Part shown: positions 26,418 to 34,410 of the stretch, piece by piece
How positions within the stretch are numbered: the first letter of the stretch is position 1
Layout: every line of letters starts with the position of its first letter
DNA from: Candidatus Woesearchaeota archaeon
GTDB taxonomy: Archaea; Nanobdellota; Nanobdellia; Woesearchaeales; JABMPP01
Direction of reading: 5' to 3'
Assembly: GCA_018303405.1 (NCBI GenBank)
Contig: JAGVYD010000002.1
Location: forward strand, 1-60,504
Length of the DNA stretch: 60,504 bases
Notes under the pieces: model-generated
Databases searched by the model: none
The model's input: only the letters and a program-made list of their open reading frames with translations
What the model was told of the DNA's origin: nothing
Made by a program: the position numbers and the translations under genes

Positions 26418-27185
26418 CTACAGGAATTTCCTGAGCTCCCTGCTCTTCTCCATTGCCAGGGTTATCATTGCATCAACATCCTTGTCTGTAATCGGCATGT
26501 CGCCGCCCTTTTGCATGGCGCAAACGATATTTTTTTCAGTCAAGGCAACAGTCAGCCTTGCATCCACCGATCTCTCCTCTTCTGTGCTTGGGTCAACCAG
26601 CAGGTGGTTCCCAATCTTGGAAACTGTCACTGAGACCGGGGTTATCTTCATTGGAAGAGTCTTGGTTGTCAGCTTCTTGTAATTGACCTTGTCGCCGTCC
26701 AATTCCGGGAACTTGACTTCCTGGAGGGCTGCTATGGCTGCCAGCGCTGATGCGTCCAGCAAGTTGCCCTCATCATTGATTGAGACAATGTCTATATTTG
26801 CGCCCCAAACCTTCTCTCCCGGCGCAACAGCCAGCTTCTTGAGGTCGACTGATTTTGACTCCCTTATGCCCCTGTCCACGACCCTGGCCAGCTCAATTGC
26901 CTGTATGCCTGGCGGGCCGAGCTCAAATTCCGGGTTTGACATTGGCAGCAGTTCTGCGCCAACCATCAGCATTCCTTCGTCAGGAGTGTCCGGGAAAGGC
27001 TTCTCAAGGCTCATCTTGACCCCTGCAATAACCTCTGTGTTCCCAATCTTGACCCTTGCCGAGCCCTCTGCATTCTTGACAACATTCTTCTCCACAACAA
27101 TTGCCCTGTAATCAGTCAATTTTCTGCCGTCATACCTTAAGTTAAGGTTTAGGCTTTCCAAAATATGCTTTTTTTCATCACTCAT
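26418..27185 (-). CDS. rrp42: Exosome complex component Rrp42
   Basis: 255 residues from ATG 27185, which overlaps the rrp41 stop by 8 bp. RNase PH fold, catalytically inactive partner that alternates with Rrp41 in the hexameric ring. Visible features: LRYDGRKLTDYRAI at the start, PDEGMLMVGAELLPMSNPEF, and NLLDASALAAIAAL. It helps bind RNA in the 3'-5' degradation and tailing machine. Confidence 0.93.
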   Translation of the reverse strand: MSDEKKHILESLNLNLRYDGRKLTDYRAIVVEKNVVKNAEGSARVKIGNTEVIAGVKMSLEKPFPDTPDEGMLMVGAELLPMSNPEFELGPPGIQAIELARVVDRGIRESKSVDLKKLAVAPGEKVWGANIDIVSINDEGNLLDASALAAIAALQEVKFPELDGDKVNYKKLTTKTLPMKITPVSVTVSKIGNHLLVDPSTEEERSVDARLTVALTEKNIVCAMQKGGDMPITDKDVDAMITLAMEKSRELRKFL

Positions 27186-27894
27186 CTGAACCACCATTCT
27201 GATACTTCTCCTTAAGTGCCTGCCTTTGGACTGCATTTATGTCCTTGCAGACCTTTTTGGCATATTGTATCCCCTGCATCAACTCTTCCTTTGTGATTTC
27301 CCCGTCCATCTGGAGCAGGGTTATCTGCTCTGTCCTTGGCATCATTGCAACAGGGACATCCGCAACAGGGCCATCCTCATAGGCTTCCTCATCATAATTC
27401 AGGTCAACAACAATCTTGTCATCAACCCTTCCGACTGACACTGCAGCCACCATGTCCTTCATGGTTATGCCCGCGTCAGCAAGCGCAATTGAGGCTGCGC
27501 AAATTCCAGCGCATCTTGTGCCCGCGTCTGTCTCTGGCAGGTCGATAAAAATGTCAATCACTGAATTCGGGAACTCTTCCAGCTCCACAACAGGCAAAAG
27601 TGCTTTTTCTATGACCATAGACAGCTCCCTTGATCTCCTGTTTCCACCCGGCCTTACCCTTTCCCCGCTTCCGGAGAATGGCATCATGTTGTAATTCACC
27701 CTGAGGATTCCTTTTTCCGGATTCTGCATGAACCTCGGGTAAAGGTCCCTTGGGCCGTACACTGTGGCGTATGCCACTGTGTCGCCTATCTTGAAGTATG
27801 CTGAGCCGTCAGCCCTGCTGATCACTCCTGCTTTTGCTTCCATCTTCCTTGTTTCGTCGAATTTTCTTCCGTCGAATCTTTTAGTGTAACTCAT
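27178..27894 (-). CDS. rrp41: Exosome complex exonuclease Rrp41
   Basis: 238 residues from ATG 27894, preceded by GGTGAATGAT. RNase PH fold with the catalytic signature: RFDGRKFDE, GERVRPGGNRRSREL (phosphate-binding Arg residues) and the DLPETDAGTRCAG acids. Catalyses phosphorolytic 3'-5' RNA degradation and heteropolymeric tailing with Rrp42. Confidence 0.95.
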   Translation of the reverse strand: MSYTKRFDGRKFDETRKMEAKAGVISRADGSAYFKIGDTVAYATVYGPRDLYPRFMQNPEKGILRVNYNMMPFSGSGERVRPGGNRRSRELSMVIEKALLPVVELEEFPNSVIDIFIDLPETDAGTRCAGICAASIALADAGITMKDMVAAVSVGRVDDKIVVDLNYDEEAYEDGPVADVPVAMMPRTEQITLLQMDGEITKEELMQGIQYAKKVCKDINAVQRQALKEKYQNGGSDE

Positions 27895-27907
27895 ATCATT
27901 CACCTTG

Positions 27908-28624
27908 TTATTGGCTATCCTGCTGCGGCGCAGATGGCCTTGCACCTGATGCCTCGAGATATTCCTTTATCCTCTCGGTCAGGCCAGGCACATGAGACTC
28001 TGTCTCAATTTTCCTGATTGTGTTGACTGCCAGAAGCTCCTTTTCAGGAGTTCCCTGGATCCACACAACACCGTTCTGGCCGACTACAACCCTGCAGTCT
28101 GTATACTGCTTTATCATGCTGACCATGGAGCCTTGCTTTCCGATTATTCTCGGCACTTTATGCGGATTGACTTTGATTATCCTTCCGCCAACAAGCTTCC
28201 TGAGGCCCTGCCCTTTCATTGAAACATCAATCAGCTTCTGTGATGTGACATTTACAATTATTGAGACAGTATAGTCTCCAATGTCATAATACCTGGTCAG
28301 GTCAGCACCCCTCTGTATGTATTCAGAGGTTGCGTCCTTGAGCGACAGCATCGCCGGATAAGCGCTGTTTGTGTCAATTCTCCAGCCGCTGAACGCCACA
28401 TCAATCACCCTTCCGATGATCGTGTCCCCTTTCTTTGGCATGTACCTGCCTGTCAGGGGTATGACCTTCAATGCCCTTCCTTCAACAGCCAGCAATCCCA
28501 GCCGTGAGGCGATTATCTTGTCCTTGTCCCTATAAGTGCCCACTGCCGGCAGGTAATCTATCCCTGCGGCCAGCTCTTCTCCCGGCACTACTATGGTTTT
28601 GTCCTGTACTAACAGTTCACTCAT
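27908..28624 (-). CDS. rrp4: Exosome RNA-binding cap protein Rrp4
   Basis: 238 residues. An N-terminal beta region (VVPGEELAAG), an S1 domain (GDTIIGRVIDVAFSGWRID) and a KH domain (VPRIIGKQGSMVSMI) in the usual Rrp4 order. It caps the exosome ring and guides substrates. GGAGTGAT precedes the ATG. Thirteen bp upstream of rrp41. Confidence 0.94.
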   Translation of the reverse strand: MSELLVQDKTIVVPGEELAAGIDYLPAVGTYRDKDKIIASRLGLLAVEGRALKVIPLTGRYMPKKGDTIIGRVIDVAFSGWRIDTNSAYPAMLSLKDATSEYIQRGADLTRYYDIGDYTVSIIVNVTSQKLIDVSMKGQGLRKLVGGRIIKVNPHKVPRIIGKQGSMVSMIKQYTDCRVVVGQNGVVWIQGTPEKELLAVNTIRKIETESHVPGLTERIKEYLEASGARPSAPQQDSQ

Positions 28625-28683
28625 TTTATATCACTCCGTATTTTTCTTTTTTTGATAGCAATTTTCATGGCACGGCTTATTGC

Positions 28684-29409
28684 CTATTTTGTGCCAATTA
28701 CCTCTGTTTCCACATTGCCATGCGTCATGGCATTCAGCTTGTCATACAAATCCGGCTCAAGCCCTCCTGGAATCTCCACAACAGCAAGCCATGACCCGTC
28801 AGAAAGCCACTGGTCCTTCAGCATCTTCCCAAAGCCCTTGACAACTGAATAGCATTTTGCCCCGTATTGCGAGGGGATCCGGATCTGGATTTGCTTTGTC
28901 TCGAATTTTATTGGAAGGATAGGCCTGATTTGGTTAAGGACTTCCTCAACCTGCTCTTCCGCGCCCCGCCTTGTGTCTATCCGCACCTTGGCCTCTTCCA
29001 TGGCTCTTTCAATCCTGTCAATTGGATGGGGGATGTGGTTTCTCGGGTCCACAGCATTCCTGTGGATAATTCCGATGATCTTCCTCTTTTTCTCGTCCAC
29101 CAGCTTTGCCCTGTGCTCTGTAGTTTCCTGCACCTCGCCTTTCATGATTATGGTCCTTGCCACTTCCAATGGCTCGCTGGTTCCAAAAACTTCCTGCATT
29201 TTGTGCTCGGATGCCCGCAGCCCTTTCCTGGCTTCAGTGAAGACCATTTCATCTTTCAGGACATCATGCATGCTCACACTTTTTCCGCTTCGCAGCTCCA
29301 GGGCTAAATCCGGGTCGATAACAACTTCAAAGACATCCTTCCCCACTTTCATTCTTGCCACATTAAGGTGGATTTTTTCCCTGTCGAATGAATATCCGCT
29401 TCCGCTCAT
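28684..29409 (-). CDS. Ribosome maturation protein SBDS (Sdo1)
   Basis: 241 residues in the three-domain SBDS layout: an N-terminal FYSH domain (RMKVGKDVFEVVIDPDLALE), a helical middle, and a C-terminal ferredoxin-like domain. Releases the anti-association factor from the large ribosomal subunit. GGAGAT before the ATG. Position between psmA and rrp4 is the conserved archaeal order. Confidence 0.94.
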   Translation of the reverse strand: MSGSGYSFDREKIHLNVARMKVGKDVFEVVIDPDLALELRSGKSVSMHDVLKDEMVFTEARKGLRASEHKMQEVFGTSEPLEVARTIIMKGEVQETTEHRAKLVDEKKRKIIGIIHRNAVDPRNHIPHPIDRIERAMEEAKVRIDTRRGAEEQVEEVLNQIRPILPIKFETKQIQIRIPSQYGAKCYSVVKGFGKMLKDQWLSDGSWLAVVEIPGGLEPDLYDKLNAMTHGNVETEVIGTK

Positions 29410-29430
29410 CTTATCTCCTCATTGCAGCAT

Positions 29431-30168
29431 TCATTTCTTGCCCTTGCTCTTCTGGATAACCTTTGTAATCTCATCCTTTGATAGCCTTGTGAACTTTTTG
29501 TCCTTTATGCTGATGAATGCGCAGTCAATCCTTTCTGCGTTGAAATTCTTGTCGAGGAATTTTGCCAGTGAATTCACTGCCAGCTTCATTCCTTCATCTA
29601 TTGTCAGGTCTGTCTTGTATTCCTTGTGCAGGATTTCCTCAATTACAGTCTCTCCTTCGCCGATGACAGTTGCCTTGTACTGGAAATATATTCCTGTTGG
29701 GTCTGTCTCGAACAGCTTTGGAGTGCCGTTGTCAATTCCCGCTATAAGCACGCTCACGCCAAACGGCCTGAGGCCGCCTGATTGGGTGGTTATCTGCTTC
29801 AGATTGCAGATATCCTTTACTATTGTCAAAGTGTCGATTGGCGAGTCATACACAACCCTGTGCTGCTGCGCCCTGACCTGTGCCCTTTCAATCAAGACCC
29901 TGGCGTCGGACAGTATGCCTGATGCTGTTGAGCCTATATGGTCATCAATCTGGAATATCTTTTCCACTGCTTCCGGCACAACTAATTCATCCACTATCCG
30001 TTTGTCAGTTACCAGTATTACTCCGTCACTGCAGGTCATGCCGATTGCAGTTGAGCCCTGCTTGACTGTTTTTTTGGCATATTCAACCTGGAGCAGTCTT
30101 CCGTCCGGGCTGAACATTGTGATGGCCCTGTCATAACCCATTATCTGATGTGGCATTGGCTGTTGCAT
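29431..30168 (-). CDS. psmA: Proteasome subunit alpha
   Basis: 245 residues. YDRAITMFSPDGRLLQVEYA is the alpha-type signature with the gating N-terminus; GSTAIGMTCSDGVIL and FGVSVLIAGID follow. Forms the outer rings of the 20S proteasome and docks the ATPase. Preceded by GGAGG at 8 nt. No beta subunit in this window. Confidence 0.95.
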   Translation of the reverse strand: MQQPMPHQIMGYDRAITMFSPDGRLLQVEYAKKTVKQGSTAIGMTCSDGVILVTDKRIVDELVVPEAVEKIFQIDDHIGSTASGILSDARVLIERAQVRAQQHRVVYDSPIDTLTIVKDICNLKQITTQSGGLRPFGVSVLIAGIDNGTPKLFETDPTGIYFQYKATVIGEGETVIEEILHKEYKTDLTIDEGMKLAVNSLAKFLDKNFNAERIDCAFISIKDKKFTRLSKDEITKVIQKSKGKK

Positions 30169-30227
30169 TTTGTTTCCTCCGTTTTTTCGGTGTTATCTGT
30201 CCCCCTCAATTCAATGTGATAATGATC

Positions 30228-30596
30228 TTATTGAACATAATTCCTGTAGGCTTTTCCTAGCATGCCGCTGACGCCTATTGACCTGACAATCACATCCTGC
30301 GAATTTATTTTCTTGACCAGGGCAAGGCTCGCCTTCACATCATCCAGGCTTTTATTGCCTGTCCTGATGATGCCTTTTTGCTTCTCCTCGTTCCACTTGT
30401 CTGCCAAAAGCCACACTGCAGCTTTGGCTGCTCCTGCTTCGCCCATCAAGGCCAGGCAAGAATCCCAAATAGCGGACTGGACAGCAGAAAACCTGCCAAT
30501 CGGTTTGTCAGATATAACTTCAAAAGCGATGTAGCGTTTCTTTGCCTTCAAACTTGGCAACATAGGCTTCATCTTTTTCATGTTTGCCTTTTTCAC
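30228..30596 (-). CDS. RNase P protein component Pop5-like
   Basis: 122 residues from a GTG; ATGs at 30581, 30572 and 30563 are alternatives. LPSLKAKKRYIAFEVISD at the start, a central WDSCLALMGEAGAAKAAVWL and a C-terminal SQDVIVRSIGVSGMLGKAY agree with the Pop5/Rpp14 family, the core protein of archaeal RNase P, which matures tRNA 5' ends. First gene of the exosome-proteasome superoperon; a TTTTTAAAG box lies near 30675. Confidence 0.82.
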   Translation of the reverse strand: MKKANMKKMKPMLPSLKAKKRYIAFEVISDKPIGRFSAVQSAIWDSCLALMGEAGAAKAAVWLLADKWNEEKQKGIIRTGNKSLDDVKASLALVKKINSQDVIVRSIGVSGMLGKAYRNYVQ

Positions 30597-30825
30597 CCTT
30601 AACCTTATTGAGAAAAAAGTATGTTATTATCCGTTTCTTTTCTCTCGCACCCTCTAAGAAAAATCAGTGCTTTAAAAAGGTTATGGTTTGAATTGAAACA
30701 CATCCTATTTCCAAGCATTCCGGCTGGGCATTTGTTTCAGATACAATGGTTTTTTCTCTCCCCTTCGCTAATCGAGGGGTGAGAAAAAATCTGCATCATC
30801 AGACAAAAGTTCAAAAAACCATATC
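30597..30825. other. Gene-free spacer with long hairpin
   Basis: Contains the pop5 promoter and, at about 30752-30788, a stem formed by TTTTCTCTCCCCT and AGGGGTGAGAAAA. Outer copies of ATGGTTTTTT and AAAAAACCAT enclose it. No credible gene. Confidence 0.5.
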
Positions 30826-31019
30826 AATGGCAAATGCCTTAAGAATTCCCAATTAAAACTCTTTTCTTCATCCCCAATAGCCTTTACAAAGGCTATAATC
30901 CAAAGACGTCCTTTCTCCGAAAGGCAAAGACGTCCTTTCTCCGAAAGGACAGCTTTGCTTCGCAAAGCCAGAATGGCAAATGCCTTAAGAATTCCCAATT
31001 AAAACTCTTTTCTTCATCC
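30826..31019. repeat. Identical 48-bp direct repeats around a hairpin module
   Basis: Copies at 30826-30873 and 30972-31019 are identical. The right copy includes the last ten codons and stop of the small minus-strand gene at 30985-31140; the left copy is an extra gene end. Between them, 30874-30971 is a hairpin module: ATAGCCTTT/AAAGGCTAT (30877-30896), GTCCTTTC-TCC-GAAAGG twice in tandem (23-bp unit), and GCTTTGC/GCAAAGC (30952-30968). Confidence 0.8.
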
Positions 31020-31140
31020 GCATGAAGGTCATGCCGTCCCGAAACTCAACCTGCTTCCTGACCATGACATTATTCTTGATGCTGATTATGTCCAGAACAT
31101 TATTGTAAATAGAGATGGTCTGCATTTGCACTTGATACAC
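30985..31140 (-). CDS. Small basic protein of unknown function
   Basis: 51 residues from GTG 31140 (first in-frame ATG is codon 6). GGGGGTG lies just upstream and a CTTTAAATAG box further up. The product (QMQTISIYNNVLDIISIKNN, then a Met/Arg/Lys-rich end) has no known domain. Its 3' end is duplicated at 30826-30873. Coding status rests on the promoter, the ribosome site and an uninterrupted frame. Confidence 0.5.
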   Translation of the reverse strand: MYQVQMQTISIYNNVLDIISIKNNVMVRKQVEFRDGMTFMRMKKRVLIGNS

Positions 31141-31186
31141 CCCCGATATGCTAAAGGCATTATTAATCCTATTTAAAGATTGGCGA

Positions 31187-31891
31187 CTATCTTGTTAAAC
31201 TCGCTGGCCTGGCTTCAATGCCCTTCTCATGGAGCAATTCAACAAGCTTCTTCTGCTCAGGGCCATCTTGGTCAGCTATTCTCTGCTTTAGCATGTACTG
31301 GAATGCTGGCTTGCCCAATTGGCCAGCGACATCCAGGTAATGGATGGCTTTCTCGACTTCGCCTGGCCTGACGACCATTGTTGTCAGTGCATACATGGCA
31401 ATTCCAGCAATAACCCCCTGGTCAACCGATGACAAGTGCAATGCAGGAAGCCCTGTGTTATCCAGGCCGCGCCATTTCACATCAATTTCATTGACAGCCT
31501 CGCTGGCCTCAGCAGACTTTTCAATCAATGCCGCGCCTATGTTAAATGCATCATCAATTGACAATTGATTGGCAATCAAATAATCCCTTGTCGCTGCATA
31601 TGATTCTGAGAATAAATTTCCAGGCAATTCCTTGCCGTTTGCAGGAGCCAATGAAATTCCCGCGCCTGGCCTGGCAAAACCCTTTCGCCATTGGCGCTTA
31701 TTATAGGCGCTGTTCACAATTGTGCTCAAATGGGTCCTGTACCTTGAAGCGTTTTCAGGTGAGCCAATCTCAATGCCATTGCTGGTTATTCTGGCCATGT
31801 CTGGCATGGGGCTGATAAAAACAGCGCCAGGATGATAATCACTTTTGCCGCCAACTGCAGCTGATATGTCTTTTTCAGCAATATTACTCAT
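31187..31891 (-). CDS. Protein of unknown function
   Basis: 234 residues, soluble. The second half is helical with TPR-like spacing (AIHYLDVAGQLGKPAFQYML and QKKLVELLHEKGI), suggesting a protein-interaction repeat. No signal peptide and no catalytic motif recognised. The flanking spacer 31892-32077 is AT-rich and holds only promoter-type sequence. Confidence 0.55.
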   Translation of the reverse strand: MSNIAEKDISAAVGGKSDYHPGAVFISPMPDMARITSNGIEIGSPENASRYRTHLSTIVNSAYNKRQWRKGFARPGAGISLAPANGKELPGNLFSESYAATRDYLIANQLSIDDAFNIGAALIEKSAEASEAVNEIDVKWRGLDNTGLPALHLSSVDQGVIAGIAMYALTTMVVRPGEVEKAIHYLDVAGQLGKPAFQYMLKQRIADQDGPEQKKLVELLHEKGIEARPASLTR

Positions 31892-32077
31892 TTTTCACTC
31901 CCCCTTATTGTCAATTGTTAATCCGGGAAAATCCATTCCTTTTTAAAGTTTTTCATTTTAACCACAAGTAAGTGATTAAATATTAGTCCATTATTTTCAT
32001 ATACCTTTTATTTATTTTCATATATAATAGAAAATTAAAAACGTTAAGACATTTTTTTCATACAGCGAAGCGAAAGG

Positions 32078-32119
32078 TTTATAAATACTGGCATTTCAAG
32101 AAATGCAATAGGGGGATGA
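32078..32119 (+). promoter_or_regulatory. TFB promoter with palindrome and ribosome site
   Basis: TTTATAAATA (32078-32087) is followed at once by a perfect inverted repeat GCATTTC-AA-GAAATGC (32091-32106) ending at the expected transcription start, then AGGGGGATGAG (32109-32119). The palindrome is well placed for a repressor such as an autoregulating factor. Confidence 0.55.
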
Positions 32120-32127
32120 GTTAAAAC

Positions 32128-32220
32128 ATGGATGCCTGGCTTCGTGCTAAGGTTTTCTATGTAAAACGGGGATGGAACTATGTACCAAATGAAAGCACTC
32201 TACAAAACAGTATGCCCTGA
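32128..32220 (+). CDS. Possible 30-codon leader ORF overlapping tfb
   Basis: ATG 32128 has the best ribosome site of this transcript (GGGGGATGAG, 8 nt upstream). The frame (MDAWLRAKVFYVKRGWNYVP...) ends at 32220 inside tfb, in another frame. It may be a regulatory leader peptide; a chance ORF is the alternative. Confidence 0.3.
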   Translation: MDAWLRAKVFYVKRGWNYVPNESTLQNSMP

Positions 32221-33157
32221 ATGCGGCAATAAAAAACTTTCCCATAACAGGGAAAAAGGCGAAATTACATGCCCAGACTGCGGCTTAGTGATTGAAGACA
32301 GGATGGTCGACTTCGGCAAGGACTGGAGAGAGTTCGGCGAAGGCGGCGAAGGCGAATCCAACAGGCGCGGAGGCTCTCCTCTGACATACACCAAGGAAGA
32401 CATGGGCCTTGGGACACAGGTTGGAACCTCAGCAGACTTAAGCAAATTCGACAGAAGGACCAAGCAGAGATTCTACAGGTTCAGGAAATGGCAGAACAGG
32501 GTTGGCTCAGGTCTTGAGCATAACCTCAGGGAAGCCCTCTCTGAAATCAGGAGAATCGCAAGCAACCTAAACCTTCCAAAATCAGTGGAAGAGGAAGCCG
32601 CAAGGATTTACACCCTGGCTGCCCAAAGGGGCCTTGTCAAGGGAAGAAGCCTTGAGGATGTCGCAGCTGGCTCAGTTTACCTGGCCTGCAAGATCAACGA
32701 GCTTCCAAAGACGCTCGACGAGATTTCAGATGTCTCAGGCATTGAGAAGAATGAGGTCATCAAGAACTCAAAATTCGTCTCAAGGGAGCTGAACATCAGG
32801 GTCCTGCCAATAAATCCGAACAATTACATCAGCAAGTTTGCATCTGCATTGAAGCTTTCGCCAAAAGTGCAGACAATCGCAAACACCCTGATTGGAAAGG
32901 CGCAAAGAAGCGGCCTGACCTCGGGGAAAAGCCCGAAGGGAGTTGCTGCATCCGCGCTGTACACATCATGCCTGATGTGCGGCGAGAAAAGGACGCAGAG
33001 CCAGGTAGCAGACGTGACTGGTGTGACCGAAGTCACGATCAGGAACGGCTACAAGGAATTCCTGGACGAGCTCAAGCTGAAGAAGGAGATCGAGAAGGGC
33101 AAGAAAATCTTCAAGGTCGCAAAGGAAGGCAGGGAAATGGCTTCTGCTGAAGCGTAA
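32180..33157 (+). CDS. tfb: Transcription initiation factor TFB
   Basis: 325 residues; ATG 32189 is an alternative start. Zinc ribbon CPECG...CPDCG at about 12-35, a B-finger/linker with DWREFGEGG, then two cyclin repeats (about 125-215 and 220-305) ending in a helix-turn-helix (VADVTGVTEVTIRNGYKEFL) that reads the BRE. Recruits RNA polymerase to TATA-TBP. A separate 44-residue TFB-type ribbon protein is encoded at 33978-34112. Confidence 0.96.
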   Translation: MYQMKALYKTVCPECGNKKLSHNREKGEITCPDCGLVIEDRMVDFGKDWREFGEGGEGESNRRGGSPLTYTKEDMGLGTQVGTSADLSKFDRRTKQRFYRFRKWQNRVGSGLEHNLREALSEIRRIASNLNLPKSVEEEAARIYTLAAQRGLVKGRSLEDVAAGSVYLACKINELPKTLDEISDVSGIEKNEVIKNSKFVSRELNIRVLPINPNNYISKFASALKLSPKVQTIANTLIGKAQRSGLTSGKSPKGVAASALYTSCLMCGEKRTQSQVADVTGVTEVTIRNGYKEFLDELKLKKEIEKGKKIFKVAKEGREMASAEA

Positions 33158-33255
33158 GGTTATTTCTTATTTTTTTATTTTATCCTTTATTCTCTATTGT
33201 GATGCATTTGTTTGTTTTCATAAGCTTTATAAAATTGGCCTAAATATTTCTCTCC

Positions 33256-33621
33256 ATGGGGATAGAAAGATTATTTGGCGAGAATGTTGAGATCGTCCAT
33301 ATGCCCGAGCCAACACGTGATTCAATAAAAAAGGTAATAGAAAAAAGAATACGATTTGCTGAAGAACAAACTAAGATCCCCAAAGATCATGCATTGGTTG
33401 TTGATGAATCTGCATATGATACAATTTTTGAGATATCCCGCAATTCAATAGGCTTGGCATTATTGCTTTTGCGATTGACATTGGAAAACAGGCCAATTTA
33501 TCAAGGCAAACCCCCTTACAGGCTCACATCCGACCACGTCAGGAGCATGGGCTTCACTTATGAAAGTTTAGCTCAATACTGGGACAGTCCATTAAGGGAT
33601 GCAACTATAATCCACATGTAA
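33256..33621 (+). CDS. Orphan protein resembling an AAA+ ATPase lid
   Basis: 121 residues, leaderless start 27 nt after TTTATAAA (about 33226). The run VHMPEPTRDSIKKVIEKRI and the following helical region look like the sensor/lid portion of AAA+ proteins, but Walker A and B are absent. Either a remnant of a larger ATPase or an independent small protein. Low certainty on the family. Confidence 0.5.
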   Translation: MGIERLFGENVEIVHMPEPTRDSIKKVIEKRIRFAEEQTKIPKDHALVVDESAYDTIFEISRNSIGLALLLLRLTLENRPIYQGKPPYRLTSDHVRSMGFTYESLAQYWDSPLRDATIIHM

Positions 33622-33669
33622 AATCATCAAGAAAAATGATGGTAAATCTATTTTGTATCTTCTAGCTGA

Positions 33670-33966
33670 TTATTTATCTCTGAGCCTTATTTTATAAACT
33701 GGCGGCAGTATTCTTTCAGAATCACATTTTGGGCACTTGCTGGGTTTCTTGAAAATATTCTTGTCCTGCCTTTCCTTGAAAATAAAACTGCATTTCCTGC
33801 ACTGCGCCGGCAGCATGACAAGCTCCCTCCCGGGCTTTATGCTTTTCGCAATGTGCACCAAATCCTCGACAATGTCCTTTGTCTCGCAGCGGAAATGCGC
33901 AGCCAGGTCTATCAGCGTCATTTCACCTTGCGATAGAATTTGTATAATCTCATCCCGCCTGGTCAT
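33670..33966 (-). CDS. Predicted regulator: winged helix plus zinc ribbon (COG3357-like)
   Basis: 98 residues. Helix-turn-helix at 1-45 (DEIIQILSQGEMTLIDLAAH), then CRKC...CPKC at about 57-80, a zinc ribbon, and a basic end. Matches a small archaeal regulator family. Eleven bp downstream of a TFB-type ribbon gene, so cotranscribed. Confidence 0.75.
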   Translation of the reverse strand: MTRRDEIIQILSQGEMTLIDLAAHFRCETKDIVEDLVHIAKSIKPGRELVMLPAQCRKCSFIFKERQDKNIFKKPSKCPKCDSERILPPVYKIRLRDK

Positions 33967-33977
33967 TTTGCAAATAC

Positions 33978-34112
33978 TTATTCATCTATGATAAGGCCGC
34001 ATTTCTTGCAGAACAGCTCGCCGTTCCTGTAATCAAGGCTCTTGCTACCGCAATCCGGGCAGACAACAACCTTGTTCTCGTGCAGAATCGACTGCATTGG
34101 TACTTCGTTCAT
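33978..34112 (-). CDS. Stand-alone TFB-type zinc ribbon protein
   Basis: 44 residues from ATG 34112. Nearly the whole protein is a zinc ribbon, VCPDCGSKSLDYRNGELFCK followed by KCGLIIDE, very like the ribbon of the TFB encoded 1.8 kb away but lacking the cyclin domains. A box ATTTATAAATA lies near 34148. It might compete with TFB for the polymerase dock; this is inference. Confidence 0.65.
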   Translation of the reverse strand: MNEVPMQSILHENKVVVCPDCGSKSLDYRNGELFCKKCGLIIDE

Positions 34113-34330
34113 TTCAATCCCCAACTGTGTAAATTTGCTTATTTTGGTATTTATAAATATTGCTGTTTTTGAGGAACTATAACCTCCTTATTTTTCTGTT
34201 TATCGACGAAGAATTTCGAAATAGGTGACTTGATCCGGGATAGTGCGCTGCCAGCGTAGAGAATACCCGAAAATACCGGAAAAATGTTGGGCATTCATCA
34301 GAAATAAATAATAAATCAAAAAAAAAGAAA

Positions 34331-34362
34331 CACCTCGCCAAAGCGAGGCAACGAGTCCATCA
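34331..34362 (+). repeat. Partial copy of the tRNA-Leu anticodon and variable arms
   Basis: CACCTCGCCAAAGCGAGGCA then ACGAGTCCATC resembles 34436-34467 of the tRNA-Leu gene, with the anticodon arm changed to a perfect 6-bp stem (CCTCGC/GCGAGG). No acceptor or T arm. The surrounding spacer 34113-34410 contains no gene. Confidence 0.55.
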
Positions 34363-34410
34363 ATATTATCTAATTGTCGCAAGTATAAAAATTTTGTGAC
34401 TTTGTGCAAA

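Noticed and set aside
28973-30136. 387-codon ORF antisense to SBDS and psmA
   Set aside because: Long only because the opposite strand is codon-biased; composition is Ser/Leu-rich as in reversed coding frames.
30768-30998. 76-codon minus-strand ORF
   Set aside because: It is built from the tandem hairpin units and the 48-bp repeat, with no ribosome site.
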